In this document: positions 7,945 through 15,242 of the stretch, piece by piece | How the letters are laid out: every line of letters starts with the position of its first letter | Position numbering within the stretch: the stretch's first letter is position 1 | DNA from: Bacteroidales bacterium | GTDB lineage: Bacteria; Bacteroidota; Bacteroidia; Bacteroidales; VadinHA17 | Assembly (NCBI GenBank): GCA_030692905.1 | Contig: JAUYBT010000180.1 | Coordinates: 1-24,809 of the forward strand | Direction: 5' to 3' | Length of the DNA: 24,809 nt | Program-made: the position numbers and the translations under genes | The notes under the pieces: model-generated | What the model was told of the DNA's origin: nothing | What the model saw: the letters and a program-made list of their open reading frames with translations, nothing else | The model's database searches: none

Positions 7945-9115
7945 TTGCAGAAAACACCAGTTTGCCATTTAAATAGGTTTTCTTTATTTGTAACTGATTA
8001 CCTTCTCGTTTGAACAGAATGAGATCGGCTCTTTTACCCGGAGCCAGCGTTCCTCTGTCGTCAAGGTTATAGATACGTGCAACATTCGCAGACGCCATGT
8101 TTATTGCTTTTGTGAGTGAACATCCGGTGAAATTCATCATATTCTCAACCCCTTTTTTCAACGGGAAAGATGCGCCGGCAAGACAATTAAGTTCTGCATT
8201 TAATAACATCCCCTCCTCTGTAAGAATAACTTCGCTTTCCAAAAAAGTATACTTTCCGGGAGCCATTCCTGCAAGATAAATAACATCAGAAGTAAGAATA
8301 AGATTATCAGGTCCTTTTACTTTATAAAACACTCTTATCTCTTCGGGAAACAGATGAAGTCCGTCAGCAATAATTGATGGTGTAAGCTGGTCATTCGCAA
8401 GCTGCGGCCAGATTGGATTATTATGACGATGGATAAGATTGGCACAACCATTCCCGAGGTGCGTTGATAACCTTACCCCGTTTTCAACTGCATACCTGAT
8501 CTGTTCTGCCGATGCATTTGTATGACCCATTGCAATAACAATTCCATCACGAGTACATAGCCTTATAAATTCCATTGCCCCTTCAAGTTCAGGCGCAATG
8601 GTTATTTGAATAATTCTTCCACCGGCAGCTTTCTGATACCTGGTGAATTCATCCCAGGAAGGTTTCCGTATATGCTGAAAGGGATGGCAGCCTCTGTAAC
8701 CCTCTTCCGTAGAAATATACGGGCCTTCAAGATGAAATCCGGGAATAGATTCACGGAGCAGTTCATCTCTTTTAAGAGCATCATCAAGTATTTTGAAATT
8801 TTTAATCAGGTTTTCATGGCTGTTGCTGATTAATGTCGGAAGAAAAGAGGTTACCCCGTCTCTCCAGATTTCTTTTGTTGCATATATAACATCTTTCGCA
8901 GAAAGATTGCTTCCTGAGAAATCAACATTTGCATAACCATTTATCTGATTATCAATAAGACCCGGAGCGATATAGAGAATGTTGTTCTCATCTTTTAAGC
9001 TTGTTATTTCTATTATTTTCCCTAAGCGACCGTCAATAATTTCTATTCTGACCGGATTCCCTGTCACATAATGGATAGCTTCAATAGTAAAAGGTGCTGT
9101 TTTATTTTTTGTCAT
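7928..9115 (-). CDS. nagA: N-acetylglucosamine-6-phosphate deacetylase
   Basis: The 395-residue protein is full length for NagA, an amidohydrolase-superfamily enzyme that converts GlcNAc-6-P to GlcN-6-P and acetate. The HxH of other amidohydrolases is replaced by QxN (IDNQINGY, Q57 and N59), as in E. coli NagA. Metal ligands are E130 (FHLEGPYIS), H198 (GHTNAS) and H219 (STHLGNG). H254 (DGLHL) should bind substrate and D277 (LTSDV) is the catalytic aspartate. It lies 28 nt after nagB and 13 nt before the symporter, so the three form one amino-sugar operon. The last residues are encoded by a 7-bp tandem repeat and probably have no functional weight. Confidence 0.95.
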   Translation of the reverse strand: MTKNKTAPFTIEAIHYVTGNPVRIEIIDGRLGKIIEITSLKDENNILYIAPGLIDNQINGYANVDFSGSNLSAKDVIYATKEIWRDGVTSFLPTLISNSHENLIKNFKILDDALKRDELLRESIPGFHLEGPYISTEEGYRGCHPFQHIRKPSWDEFTRYQKAAGGRIIQITIAPELEGAMEFIRLCTRDGIVIAMGHTNASAEQIRYAVENGVRLSTHLGNGCANLIHRHNNPIWPQLANDQLTPSIIADGLHLFPEEIRVFYKVKGPDNLILTSDVIYLAGMAPGKYTFLESEVILTEEGMLLNAELNCLAGASFPLKKGVENMMNFTGCSLTKAINMASANVARIYNLDDRGTLAPGKRADLILFKREGNQLQIKKTYLNGKLVFSAINAKR

Positions 9116-9143
9116 CAGTTTATTCTTTTACATTCCTTCATCT

Positions 9144-9878
9144 TTATAACGGGACAATTTCAGATGCCGAATTATTATCAAGGTACAGGTGAAAGTCCGG
9201 GTGTTGTTTCAGCATTGTTGCCGGAACAATATTAGTCAGATTATTAATAAGTGTATTTCTGACACTTACTGCCTTAACCTTATGCGGCACACAAGAAATA
9301 ATTGTTTTACACTGCATTATCTGCCATGGGGTCATTGAGACTGCCTTTTCCGGAACATCTTCTATTGATTTGAACCATCCCTCATTTACCTGCTGCAACC
9401 TGCATTGATCATCGAGTCTGACAATTATATAAGCCTCGCGGGTGTCGAAGTCTGCAGGTGGGTCGTTAAAGGCAATATGACCATTCACTCCTATTCCAAT
9501 AAGTCCGATATCGATAGGTTTCTTTCTTATTTCAAGAGTTAATGTCTTAATTTTCTGATCAATATCACCTTCAACATCAACGCTGTGAAATTTTCTGATT
9601 CTGACATGGTTGATAAAGCGTTCGTAAAGATATTTTCTGAAACTTGCGACATGTGCAACTGGTAGTCCAATATATTCATCGAGGTGAAAAACCTCAACTT
9701 TTTCCCACTCTACTTTTTCGTGCAATAACGATTGTAAAGTCTCAAACTGTGAGCTTCCGGTCGAGACAACCAATCTGGCTTCTCCATTTTGTCTGATTGC
9801 TTCATTCAGTTTACCTGCTGCAAATTGTGAAGCTTTTAATCCCAGTTCCGAAGCATCGGCGCTAATATTGATAACCAT
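9144..9878 (-). CDS. nagB: Glucosamine-6-phosphate deaminase
   Basis: NagB converts GlcN-6-P to fructose-6-P and ammonia. Family motifs are VVSTGSSQ (37-44, phosphate loop), FHLDEYIGL (64-72, with D67 as the expected proton-transfer residue), GIGVNGHIAFNDP (128-140, with H134) and KAVSMTPWQIM (178-188). At 244 residues it is shorter than E. coli NagB (266). It carries N132 where E. coli has Asp141, as many NagB proteins do, and D139 where E. coli has Glu148. The NDP form and the DDQCRLQQVNEGWF segment suggest a subfamily of the deaminase/6-phosphogluconolactonase fold common in Bacteroidota. Co-transcription with nagA makes the deaminase role likely. It is the first gene of the operon; a GGGAGGTG lies rather far (16 nt) upstream. 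Confidence 0.88.
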   Translation of the reverse strand: MVINISADASELGLKASQFAAGKLNEAIRQNGEARLVVSTGSSQFETLQSLLHEKVEWEKVEVFHLDEYIGLPVAHVASFRKYLYERFINHVRIRKFHSVDVEGDIDQKIKTLTLEIRKKPIDIGLIGIGVNGHIAFNDPPADFDTREAYIIVRLDDQCRLQQVNEGWFKSIEDVPEKAVSMTPWQIMQCKTIISCVPHKVKAVSVRNTLINNLTNIVPATMLKQHPDFHLYLDNNSASEIVPL

Positions 9879-9970
9879 ACTGTAATATTTTAAACACCTC
9901 CCATAAAATTAAAACAATTAATCAGATGTAATAAAATAGAAATGATTTTTCTGCAACTTCAGGCACCTTT

Positions 9971-10026
9971 TAGCTCGTAGCTCATGGTTCATGGCTCGTA
10001 GTTCATAGCTGGTAGCTCATAGTCAA
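9971..10026. repeat. Degenerate 7-bp tandem repeat, consensus TAGCTCA
   Basis: Eight consecutive 7-bp units can be lined up from 9971: TAGCTCG, TAGCTCA, TGGTTCA, TGGCTCG, TAGTTCA, TAGCTGG, TAGCTCA, TAGTCAA. The period is exact and substitutions are frequent. It lies in the 262-bp gap (9879-10140) between the divergent nagB and DUF5916 genes, which holds no convincing ORF. Confidence 0.8.
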
Positions 10027-10040
10027 CTTATTATAATTTG

Positions 10041-10068
10041 TAATTTCCATTTATTTCCATTTATTTCT
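10041..10068. repeat. 10-bp tandem repeat (TTATTTCCAT), about three copies
   Basis: TAATTTCCAT, TTATTTCCAT and TTATTTCT line up with an exact 10-bp period. The repeat lies 14 bp beyond the 7-bp array in the same intergenic region and upstream of the candidate DUF5916 promoter. Confidence 0.7.
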
Positions 10069-10088
10069 AACTCCAAACTTTAGGTATT

Positions 10089-10119
10089 TTGACACTTATT
10101 CAATCTTTTTTTTATCTTG
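10089..10119 (+). promoter_or_regulatory. Candidate promoter of the DUF5916 gene
   Basis: TTG (10089-10091) and TATCTTG (10113-10119), with 21 nt between them, resemble the Bacteroidota TTG...TAnnTTTG promoter. Transcription would begin about 10 nt later, leaving a leader of roughly 15 nt before ATG 10141. This argues against the upstream TTG codon at 10117 as the start, because that codon overlaps the -7 box. Confidence 0.45.
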
Positions 10120-10140
10120 CACCAAATTTCAAAATTCTCA

Positions 10141-12312
10141 ATGTTTAAAACTTCCTTTTTACTCATTACCGCTATACTCCTGTGCTACAATACTATGCTT
10201 TTGGGTCAGTCAAAGGGAATAAACCGTGATAAATATCGCATTCATATTGCCCAGACAAATAAAGCGATAAATATTGACGGTATTCTTGATGAAGAACCAT
10301 GGATGACAGCCGAACGTGTCGGGAAATTCCATTGTGTAACTCCCACCGACACAGGTTATGCCATTGCTCAAACTGAAGTTATGCTCACGTATGATGAATC
10401 AAATTTTTATGTTGGCGTAATTTGTTATGATCCGACGCCCGGGAAAAGACCTATCGAATCATTGCGCAGGGACTACAATTTTTCGAAGAACGATAACTTC
10501 ATGTTCTTTATCGACACATATAATGATTTAACCAATGGATTTGCTTTCGGTGTCTCAGCAGCAGGTGCACAAACTGAAGGATTAGAGCATGATGCACAAT
10601 TAATTACATACAGCTGGGACATCAAGTGGAAATCGGCTATAAAGAGCTATGATGACCGCTGGGTGGCCGAGTTTAGTATTCCTTTCCGCAGTATCCGTTA
10701 CTTTGAGGGAGCTAATGAGTGGGGCATTAATTTTGGACGCCTTGATCTAAAAACCAATGAAAAATCCGCCTGGGCACCCATGCCACGTAATCTGAATCAT
10801 TGCTCTCTTCCTCATACGGGAACGCTGATTTGGGATAAACCTTTGGGCAAAGCCGGGCTTCGTTTTTCCCTTATCCCTTATGTTACTGCAAAGGCCACCA
10901 GGAATAATCAGGCCGGCGAAAACACAAAATGGAATGGGAATGCCGGTTTTGATGCTAAAATGATACTATCTACATCCATGAACCTTGATCTTACTGTAAA
11001 TCCAGATTACTCCCAGGTTGAAGAGGACAGGCAACAGACAAACCTTGACCGTTTTGAATTATTTTTTCCTGAAAGACGGCAGTTTTTTCTTGAAAATAGC
11101 GACTTGTTTTCAAATCTTGGTACTACTGGTAACCAGCCTTTCTTTTCAAGGCGCATTGGTCTTAATATCCCTGTAATCGGAGGAGGAAGATTAAGCGGAA
11201 GGATCGGGAATAATTTGAGAGTAGGGGTCATGGATATGCAAACCGGATCAAAAGAAGAAACTCCATCCAGCAATTATGCAGTTGCAGTATTACAGCGACA
11301 GGTTTTCAGCAGGTCAAGTATTGTAGGATTCCTGATCAACAAACAGGTTACTGGTGATTATAATGATACGTTGTATTCTGGTTTTCGATATAACAGGGTG
11401 GCAGGCCTGGAATATAATCTTGCCAGTCGGGATAATCGCTGGACAGGTAAAGCATTTTACCACCAGTCATTTTATCCTGGCGCTTCGGGTGATGCTGCTA
11501 CCATAGCAAACAGTCTTGCCTATTCATTACGGTCCTTCAGGGTAAGTATTGATCAGACCTGGATAGGTGCCGATTATGTTTCTGAGGCTGGGTATATCAG
11601 AAGAACAGGCTACTTTGAAATTTCCCCCGGACTTAAGTATACGTTTTATCCGTCTTCAAGTAATATATTAAGCCATGGTCCCGGCTTAGATTTTGATGTT
11701 ATTCTTGATCCCGGCTTTGAAATGACTGACCGGCAAACACAACTAACATATTCGATCGGATGGCAGAACAGAAACCAGCTTTCTTTTAATGTAAGTGATA
11801 ATTTCGTGAAGCTCAGCAATTCATTTGATCCTACCAATACCGGTGGAATAAAACTTACTGCAGGAAGTGAATATAATTGGCAATCTGCCGGGGTTAATTT
11901 TTCTTCCGATTTTCGCAAATTGTTTAATTTCATCTTAAATGGCGGATATGGCAGTTATTATAATGGGACCAGATCAACACTTGGGGCTTCGATCAATTAC
12001 AGGGCACAACCTTATGGAAGTATTGCAATTACCGCCAGTTACAACAATATATCCTTACCGGATCCATACAACAGCGCTAAATTGTTTTTAATCGGACCCA
12101 GACTGGATCTTACTTTCACTGATAAATTATTCCTTACTACTTTTGTTCAATACAATGACCAGATTGACAACATCAATATAAACATTCGTTTTCAGTGGCG
12201 CTTTGCCCCGGTATCCGATCTGTTTATTGTCTACACAGAGAACTCATTCCCTAGTGATTACAGGATAAAAAACCGGGGGCTTGTATTGAAATTGTCGTAT
12301 TGGTTTAATTGA
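10141..12312 (+). CDS. CBM9-like/DUF5916 outer-membrane protein
   Basis: From ATG 10141 the protein has 723 residues. Residues 1-22 are a signal peptide (hydrophobic ITAILLCY, cleavage near LLG-Q). Residues about 30-220 match the family-9 carbohydrate-binding-like domain, with the opening INIDGILDEEPW and an aromatic-rich beta-sandwich pattern. The rest is the DUF5916 region, rich in alternating beta strands and ending in LVLKLSYWFN, as expected for an outer-membrane beta-barrel. The domain pair is common in Bacteroidota, and its function is not established. An in-frame TTG at 10117 would add eight residues but overlaps the likely promoter and spoils the signal peptide. The gene is divergent from the nag operon, so a link to sugar use is possible but unproven. 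It ends in a strong shared terminator. Confidence 0.85.
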   Translation: MFKTSFLLITAILLCYNTMLLGQSKGINRDKYRIHIAQTNKAINIDGILDEEPWMTAERVGKFHCVTPTDTGYAIAQTEVMLTYDESNFYVGVICYDPTPGKRPIESLRRDYNFSKNDNFMFFIDTYNDLTNGFAFGVSAAGAQTEGLEHDAQLITYSWDIKWKSAIKSYDDRWVAEFSIPFRSIRYFEGANEWGINFGRLDLKTNEKSAWAPMPRNLNHCSLPHTGTLIWDKPLGKAGLRFSLIPYVTAKATRNNQAGENTKWNGNAGFDAKMILSTSMNLDLTVNPDYSQVEEDRQQTNLDRFELFFPERRQFFLENSDLFSNLGTTGNQPFFSRRIGLNIPVIGGGRLSGRIGNNLRVGVMDMQTGSKEETPSSNYAVAVLQRQVFSRSSIVGFLINKQVTGDYNDTLYSGFRYNRVAGLEYNLASRDNRWTGKAFYHQSFYPGASGDAATIANSLAYSLRSFRVSIDQTWIGADYVSEAGYIRRTGYFEISPGLKYTFYPSSSNILSHGPGLDFDVILDPGFEMTDRQTQLTYSIGWQNRNQLSFNVSDNFVKLSNSFDPTNTGGIKLTAGSEYNWQSAGVNFSSDFRKLFNFILNGGYGSYYNGTRSTLGASINYRAQPYGSIAITASYNNISLPDPYNSAKLFLIGPRLDLTFTDKLFLTTFVQYNDQIDNININIRFQWRFAPVSDLFIVYTENSFPSDYRIKNRGLVLKLSYWFN

Positions 12313-12317
12313 TTAAA

Positions 12318-12358
12318 AAAACGTCATTGCGTTCTCTTTATGAGAGCAATGACGTTTT
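12318..12358. terminator. Bidirectional intrinsic terminator between DUF5916 and Gfo/Idh/MocA genes
   Basis: AAAACGTCATTGC (12318-12330) and GCAATGACGTTTT (12346-12358) form a perfect 13-bp stem. Inside it TCTC/GAGA can pair further across a TTTAT loop. The T-run follows the stem on the plus strand, and the A-run (12315-12321) gives a longer T-run on the minus strand. It lies between two convergent stops, so it should end both transcripts. Confidence 0.88.
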
Positions 12359-12381
12359 GATAAAATACCCTGAGTCGTTGA

Positions 12382-13686
12382 TTAAACTTTTTCCGGTACC
12401 TCAAATGGTTTCCTTGCAGGGCGTGTCAAATATGTATTTGCTTCGTCGTCGTTAATGAATTTTTCAGTCTTAGGATCAAAATTCAAAGTACGCCCGGTGC
12501 GATAAGCAATGTTCCCAAGGTGAGCTAAACCTGATGAGAGATGAGCTGTTTCAACCGGAGCATTGAGTAATGACTTATCATGTGCCCGAACAGCAGTAAT
12601 GAAATTTAGAAAGTGATCACCACCAGCTCTGTTTTTTGGACCTGGCTCCTTTTTCTGACCCAGGAAGCTTTCGTACCTGTCATAATTATAAACTACCAGG
12701 TAACCTTTGCTGCCATAGAAAATATTTCCTACCTCAGCTCCGTTTTCACCGTTGGTAATCCATGGACGAACCTCAAATTCAATGATCTTTTTTTCTTTCG
12801 GATAATGATATGTTGAAGCAAGAACTTCAGGGGTCTCTTTGGCATCGTTGAAAAGAAATTTTCCTCCACCGGCTGTAATTCTTTCAGGAAGACCAACATT
12901 AAGTCCCCACATACATAAATCTGTTTCGTGAATTCCCTGGTTGCCTACATCACCATTACCGTAGTTCCATGTCCAATGCCAGTTATAATGGACATAATTA
13001 CGTGAGAATGGTTTTTTCTCTGCCGGACCGGTCCATAAATCATAATCCAGTCCTTCCGGAACAGGCTCAGTTCCTTTATTGCCAATGTCATCTCTCCAGC
13101 GGAATACAAGTCCCCTGGCCATATAAACATCTCCTATCAGACCATCGCGAAGATGCTTAATAGCTTCCTGAACAGCTACAGAACTGCGAAGCTGAACTCC
13201 ATGCTGAACAATACGGTCGTACTTGGCAGCAGCTTCCACCATTTTACGACCTTCGCGGATGTTATGTGAGCCTGGTTTTTCAACATAGACATCTTTACCG
13301 GCCTGGCATGCCCATATTGTGGCAAGCGCGTGCCAGTGGTTAGGAGTAGCAATACTGACAGCATCGATAGATTTGTCTTCAAAGACCTTTCGGAGATCCT
13401 GCTGCTGAATGACTTGTCTACCATACTTTGTTTCAAACTCCTTAGCCCGTTTGGCTAAAACCACAAGATCAGGGTCACATAAACAAGCCACTTCAACATC
13501 AGGGAGGTTAGAAAAACCCTGGATATGATTTGTGCCGCGGCCATTTACTCCCAGTACCGCAACCCTAACCTTGTCGTTCGCCCCAAATACATTTGCAGGA
13601 ATGATAGTCGGGATAGTGAGCAGAGCTGCTGCTCCTGCTGACTTCTGAATAAAACTTCTTCGTGATACCTTTTTTTTCTCTTTCAT
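12382..13686 (-). CDS. Gfo/Idh/MocA-family oxidoreductase with Tat signal
   Basis: The 434-residue protein begins with a twin-arginine signal (SRRSFIQKSAGAAALL, R9 R10) and a likely cleavage site near residue 36, so it should be exported with bound NAD(P). The Rossmann domain starts at about 39 with the dinucleotide loop VLGVNGRG (44-51). ATPNHWHA (113-120), the family signature VEKPGSHNIREG (135-146) with the EKP lysine, and GNQGIHETD (248-256, with H253 and D256 as likely catalytic-site residues) follow. Members oxidise or reduce sugars or sugar derivatives, and some use a bound cofactor for glycosidase chemistry (GH109). This exported subgroup is frequent in Bacteroidota and Planctomycetota and is mostly uncharacterised. 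The gene stands alone on the minus strand, converging on the DUF5916 gene. The substrate is unknown. Confidence 0.88.
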   Translation of the reverse strand: MKEKKKVSRRSFIQKSAGAAALLTIPTIIPANVFGANDKVRVAVLGVNGRGTNHIQGFSNLPDVEVACLCDPDLVVLAKRAKEFETKYGRQVIQQQDLRKVFEDKSIDAVSIATPNHWHALATIWACQAGKDVYVEKPGSHNIREGRKMVEAAAKYDRIVQHGVQLRSSVAVQEAIKHLRDGLIGDVYMARGLVFRWRDDIGNKGTEPVPEGLDYDLWTGPAEKKPFSRNYVHYNWHWTWNYGNGDVGNQGIHETDLCMWGLNVGLPERITAGGGKFLFNDAKETPEVLASTYHYPKEKKIIEFEVRPWITNGENGAEVGNIFYGSKGYLVVYNYDRYESFLGQKKEPGPKNRAGGDHFLNFITAVRAHDKSLLNAPVETAHLSSGLAHLGNIAYRTGRTLNFDPKTEKFINDDEANTYLTRPARKPFEVPEKV

Positions 13687-13849
13687 AAGTTAATATTTAA
13701 AGATGATAGTCTTGTTTAATAAATTAATTTTTTGAAAAACCAGAGGTGCCGAAAAACCTTTAATTTAAAATGAAAATGTAAGATATGAAATTAATCATCA
13801 GATTGTCAATACCTGAATTAAAATATATATCCTGTTAAAGTTTTTTTAA

Positions 13850-14461
13850 CTATTTTATTAAGAAATCCAGTAGAGGTTTATCGCCCAGGTAGGCAACAAG
13901 GTTGTCGTTTTTTTTAAGCTGGCCTACACCCGAAGGAGTGCCGGTGAATATCAAATCGCCTGTTTTGAGAGTAAAGAACTTCGAAACATATTCAACTATC
14001 TGATTGAAGCCTAATATCATGTCAGATGTATTACTTTTCTGTACAACTTTATCATTGATCTCAAGCCTGAAATCAAGGTTTCCCATATCCTTAACGCTAC
14101 GTACAGGAATAAAACTACCTAGTGGTGCAGCGCCATCAAAACATTTCGATATCTCCCATGGCATTCCGGCTGCTGACTGCCGTCTCTGAAGATCGCGCGC
14201 TGTTATATCGATACCAACCGTAACTTCGTCAAAATAGCGTGGGGCAAATTTTGCAGCGATACCCTTGCCAAGTTTGCTGATCTTTATTACGACCTCAACC
14301 TCATAGTGGATGTTATCTGAAAAATCCGGCAGAAAGAAAGGTTTGTTGTTTTTCAGGATTGATGAATCAGGTTTAAGAAAGACTACAGGTTTTTCAGGAA
14401 GATCCCATCCTATCTCCATGGCATGTTTCCTGTAATTGAGTCCGATGCAGATGATCTTCAT
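13850..14461 (-). CDS. Fumarylacetoacetate hydrolase-family protein, FAHD1-like (acylpyruvase/oxaloacetate decarboxylase)
   Basis: The 203-residue protein is a single FAH domain. It follows human FAHD1 closely as I recall that sequence: ICIGLNYRKHAMEI near the N-terminus with H13 and E16 (the FAHD1 His-Glu catalytic pair), VVFLKP (26-31), the metal ligands E54 and E56 (HYEVEV) and D85 (GIDITARDLQ), PWEISKCFDG with K106, and TGDLIFTGTPSGVG near residues 167-180. FAHD1 cleaves acylpyruvates and decarboxylates oxaloacetate with Mg2+. The start is 1 nt after the stop of the exonuclease gene, so it is the last gene of a dnaN-exo-FAH unit. That link to replication genes has no evident biochemical sense and may just be shared transcription. 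Family certain; exact substrate inferred. Confidence 0.88.
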   Translation of the reverse strand: MKIICIGLNYRKHAMEIGWDLPEKPVVFLKPDSSILKNNKPFFLPDFSDNIHYEVEVVIKISKLGKGIAAKFAPRYFDEVTVGIDITARDLQRRQSAAGMPWEISKCFDGAAPLGSFIPVRSVKDMGNLDFRLEINDKVVQKSNTSDMILGFNQIVEYVSKFFTLKTGDLIFTGTPSGVGQLKKNDNLVAYLGDKPLLDFLIK

Positions 14462-14462
14462 T

Positions 14463-15239
14463 TTATCCCTGAGTTTTTCCGAAAGATCTTAATTTTAACT
14501 CAGTAAGCACTTTTTTGGTGTAGAGAGGAAAATCACCGTTCATCATCCATGAATAGTATGCCGGCTCTTCATTAAAAACAAGCTCAACCGGTTTACCCTT
14601 ATGTTTGCCGAAATTGAAAACTTCAACTCCGTTTTCATCCAGGATTATTCTTCCGGCGAAATCAACATTACTATTAAAAGAACTGAAATCTGCCAGTTTC
14701 TCAACATCATTTTCCAGATCTTTATATCTGTCGAGCTGCGATTTCAGAACTTCAAAAGTAGCAGCGGTATCGGCTTTCGAACTATGAGCATTATGAAGAT
14801 CCTTATTGCAATAAAACTGGTATGCAGCAGCTAAAGTGCGCTGCTCCTTTTTATGGAAAATAACCTGAACGTCAACATGCCTCCGCTTCCTGAAATTAAA
14901 ATCAATATTTACCCTCAGGAATTCTTCTGCCAGAACAGGGATATCAAATTTGACGGTATTATATCCGGCAAGGTCGCACCCTTCAAGAAAGGAAGCAAGT
15001 TTTTTAGCGACTTCTCTGAAAACAGGTGCATTTGCCACATCTTCATCTCTAATCCCGTGGATAGCTGTGGTTTTAGGAGGAATAGCCATTTCAGGGTTTA
15101 CCCGGGTGCTCATCCACTCTTCTTTGCCATTTGGGCTGATCTTCAGAACAGATAATTCAACAATACGGTCAGTTGAAACATTAATTCCGGTTGTCTCAAG
15201 ATCGATAAAAGCCAGAGGGCGTTTTAGATTGAGATTCAA
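14463..15239 (-). CDS. DnaQ-like DEDDh 3'-5' exonuclease (Pol III epsilon family) with ExoX-type C-terminal module
   Basis: The 258-residue protein has the DEDDh active site: D13 and E15 (FIDLETTG), D99 (GYNTVKFDIPVL), H152 and D157 (NAHSSKAD). It degrades DNA from 3' ends, as in proofreading or repair. Residues about 205-250 (VFNFGKHKGKPVELV, then YYSWMM) resemble the small module after the nuclease domain in ExoX-like proteins. The only possible start is TTG at 15239: the dnaN stop codon TGA lies two codons upstream in the same frame, and the first motif begins at residue 11, so no later ATG would do. It thus follows dnaN by 3 nt and precedes the FAH gene by 1 nt. A proofreading or accessory role near the sliding clamp is plausible. 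Confidence 0.9.
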   Translation of the reverse strand: MNLNLKRPLAFIDLETTGINVSTDRIVELSVLKISPNGKEEWMSTRVNPEMAIPPKTTAIHGIRDEDVANAPVFREVAKKLASFLEGCDLAGYNTVKFDIPVLAEEFLRVNIDFNFRKRRHVDVQVIFHKKEQRTLAAAYQFYCNKDLHNAHSSKADTAATFEVLKSQLDRYKDLENDVEKLADFSSFNSNVDFAGRIILDENGVEVFNFGKHKGKPVELVFNEEPAYYSWMMNGDFPLYTKKVLTELKLRSFGKTQG

Positions 15240-15242
15240 TGG

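Noticed and set aside
10117..10140. TTG start extending the DUF5916 protein by eight residues
   Set aside because: The codon overlaps the likely -7 box, and ATG 10141 begins a proper signal peptide.
13687..13849. Possible small gene or RNA between the Gfo/Idh/MocA and FAH genes
   Set aside because: The stretch is AT-rich, with only a short GTTAAA/TTTAAC inverted repeat near 13836 and no ORF or strong hairpin with a T-run. I see nothing I can support.
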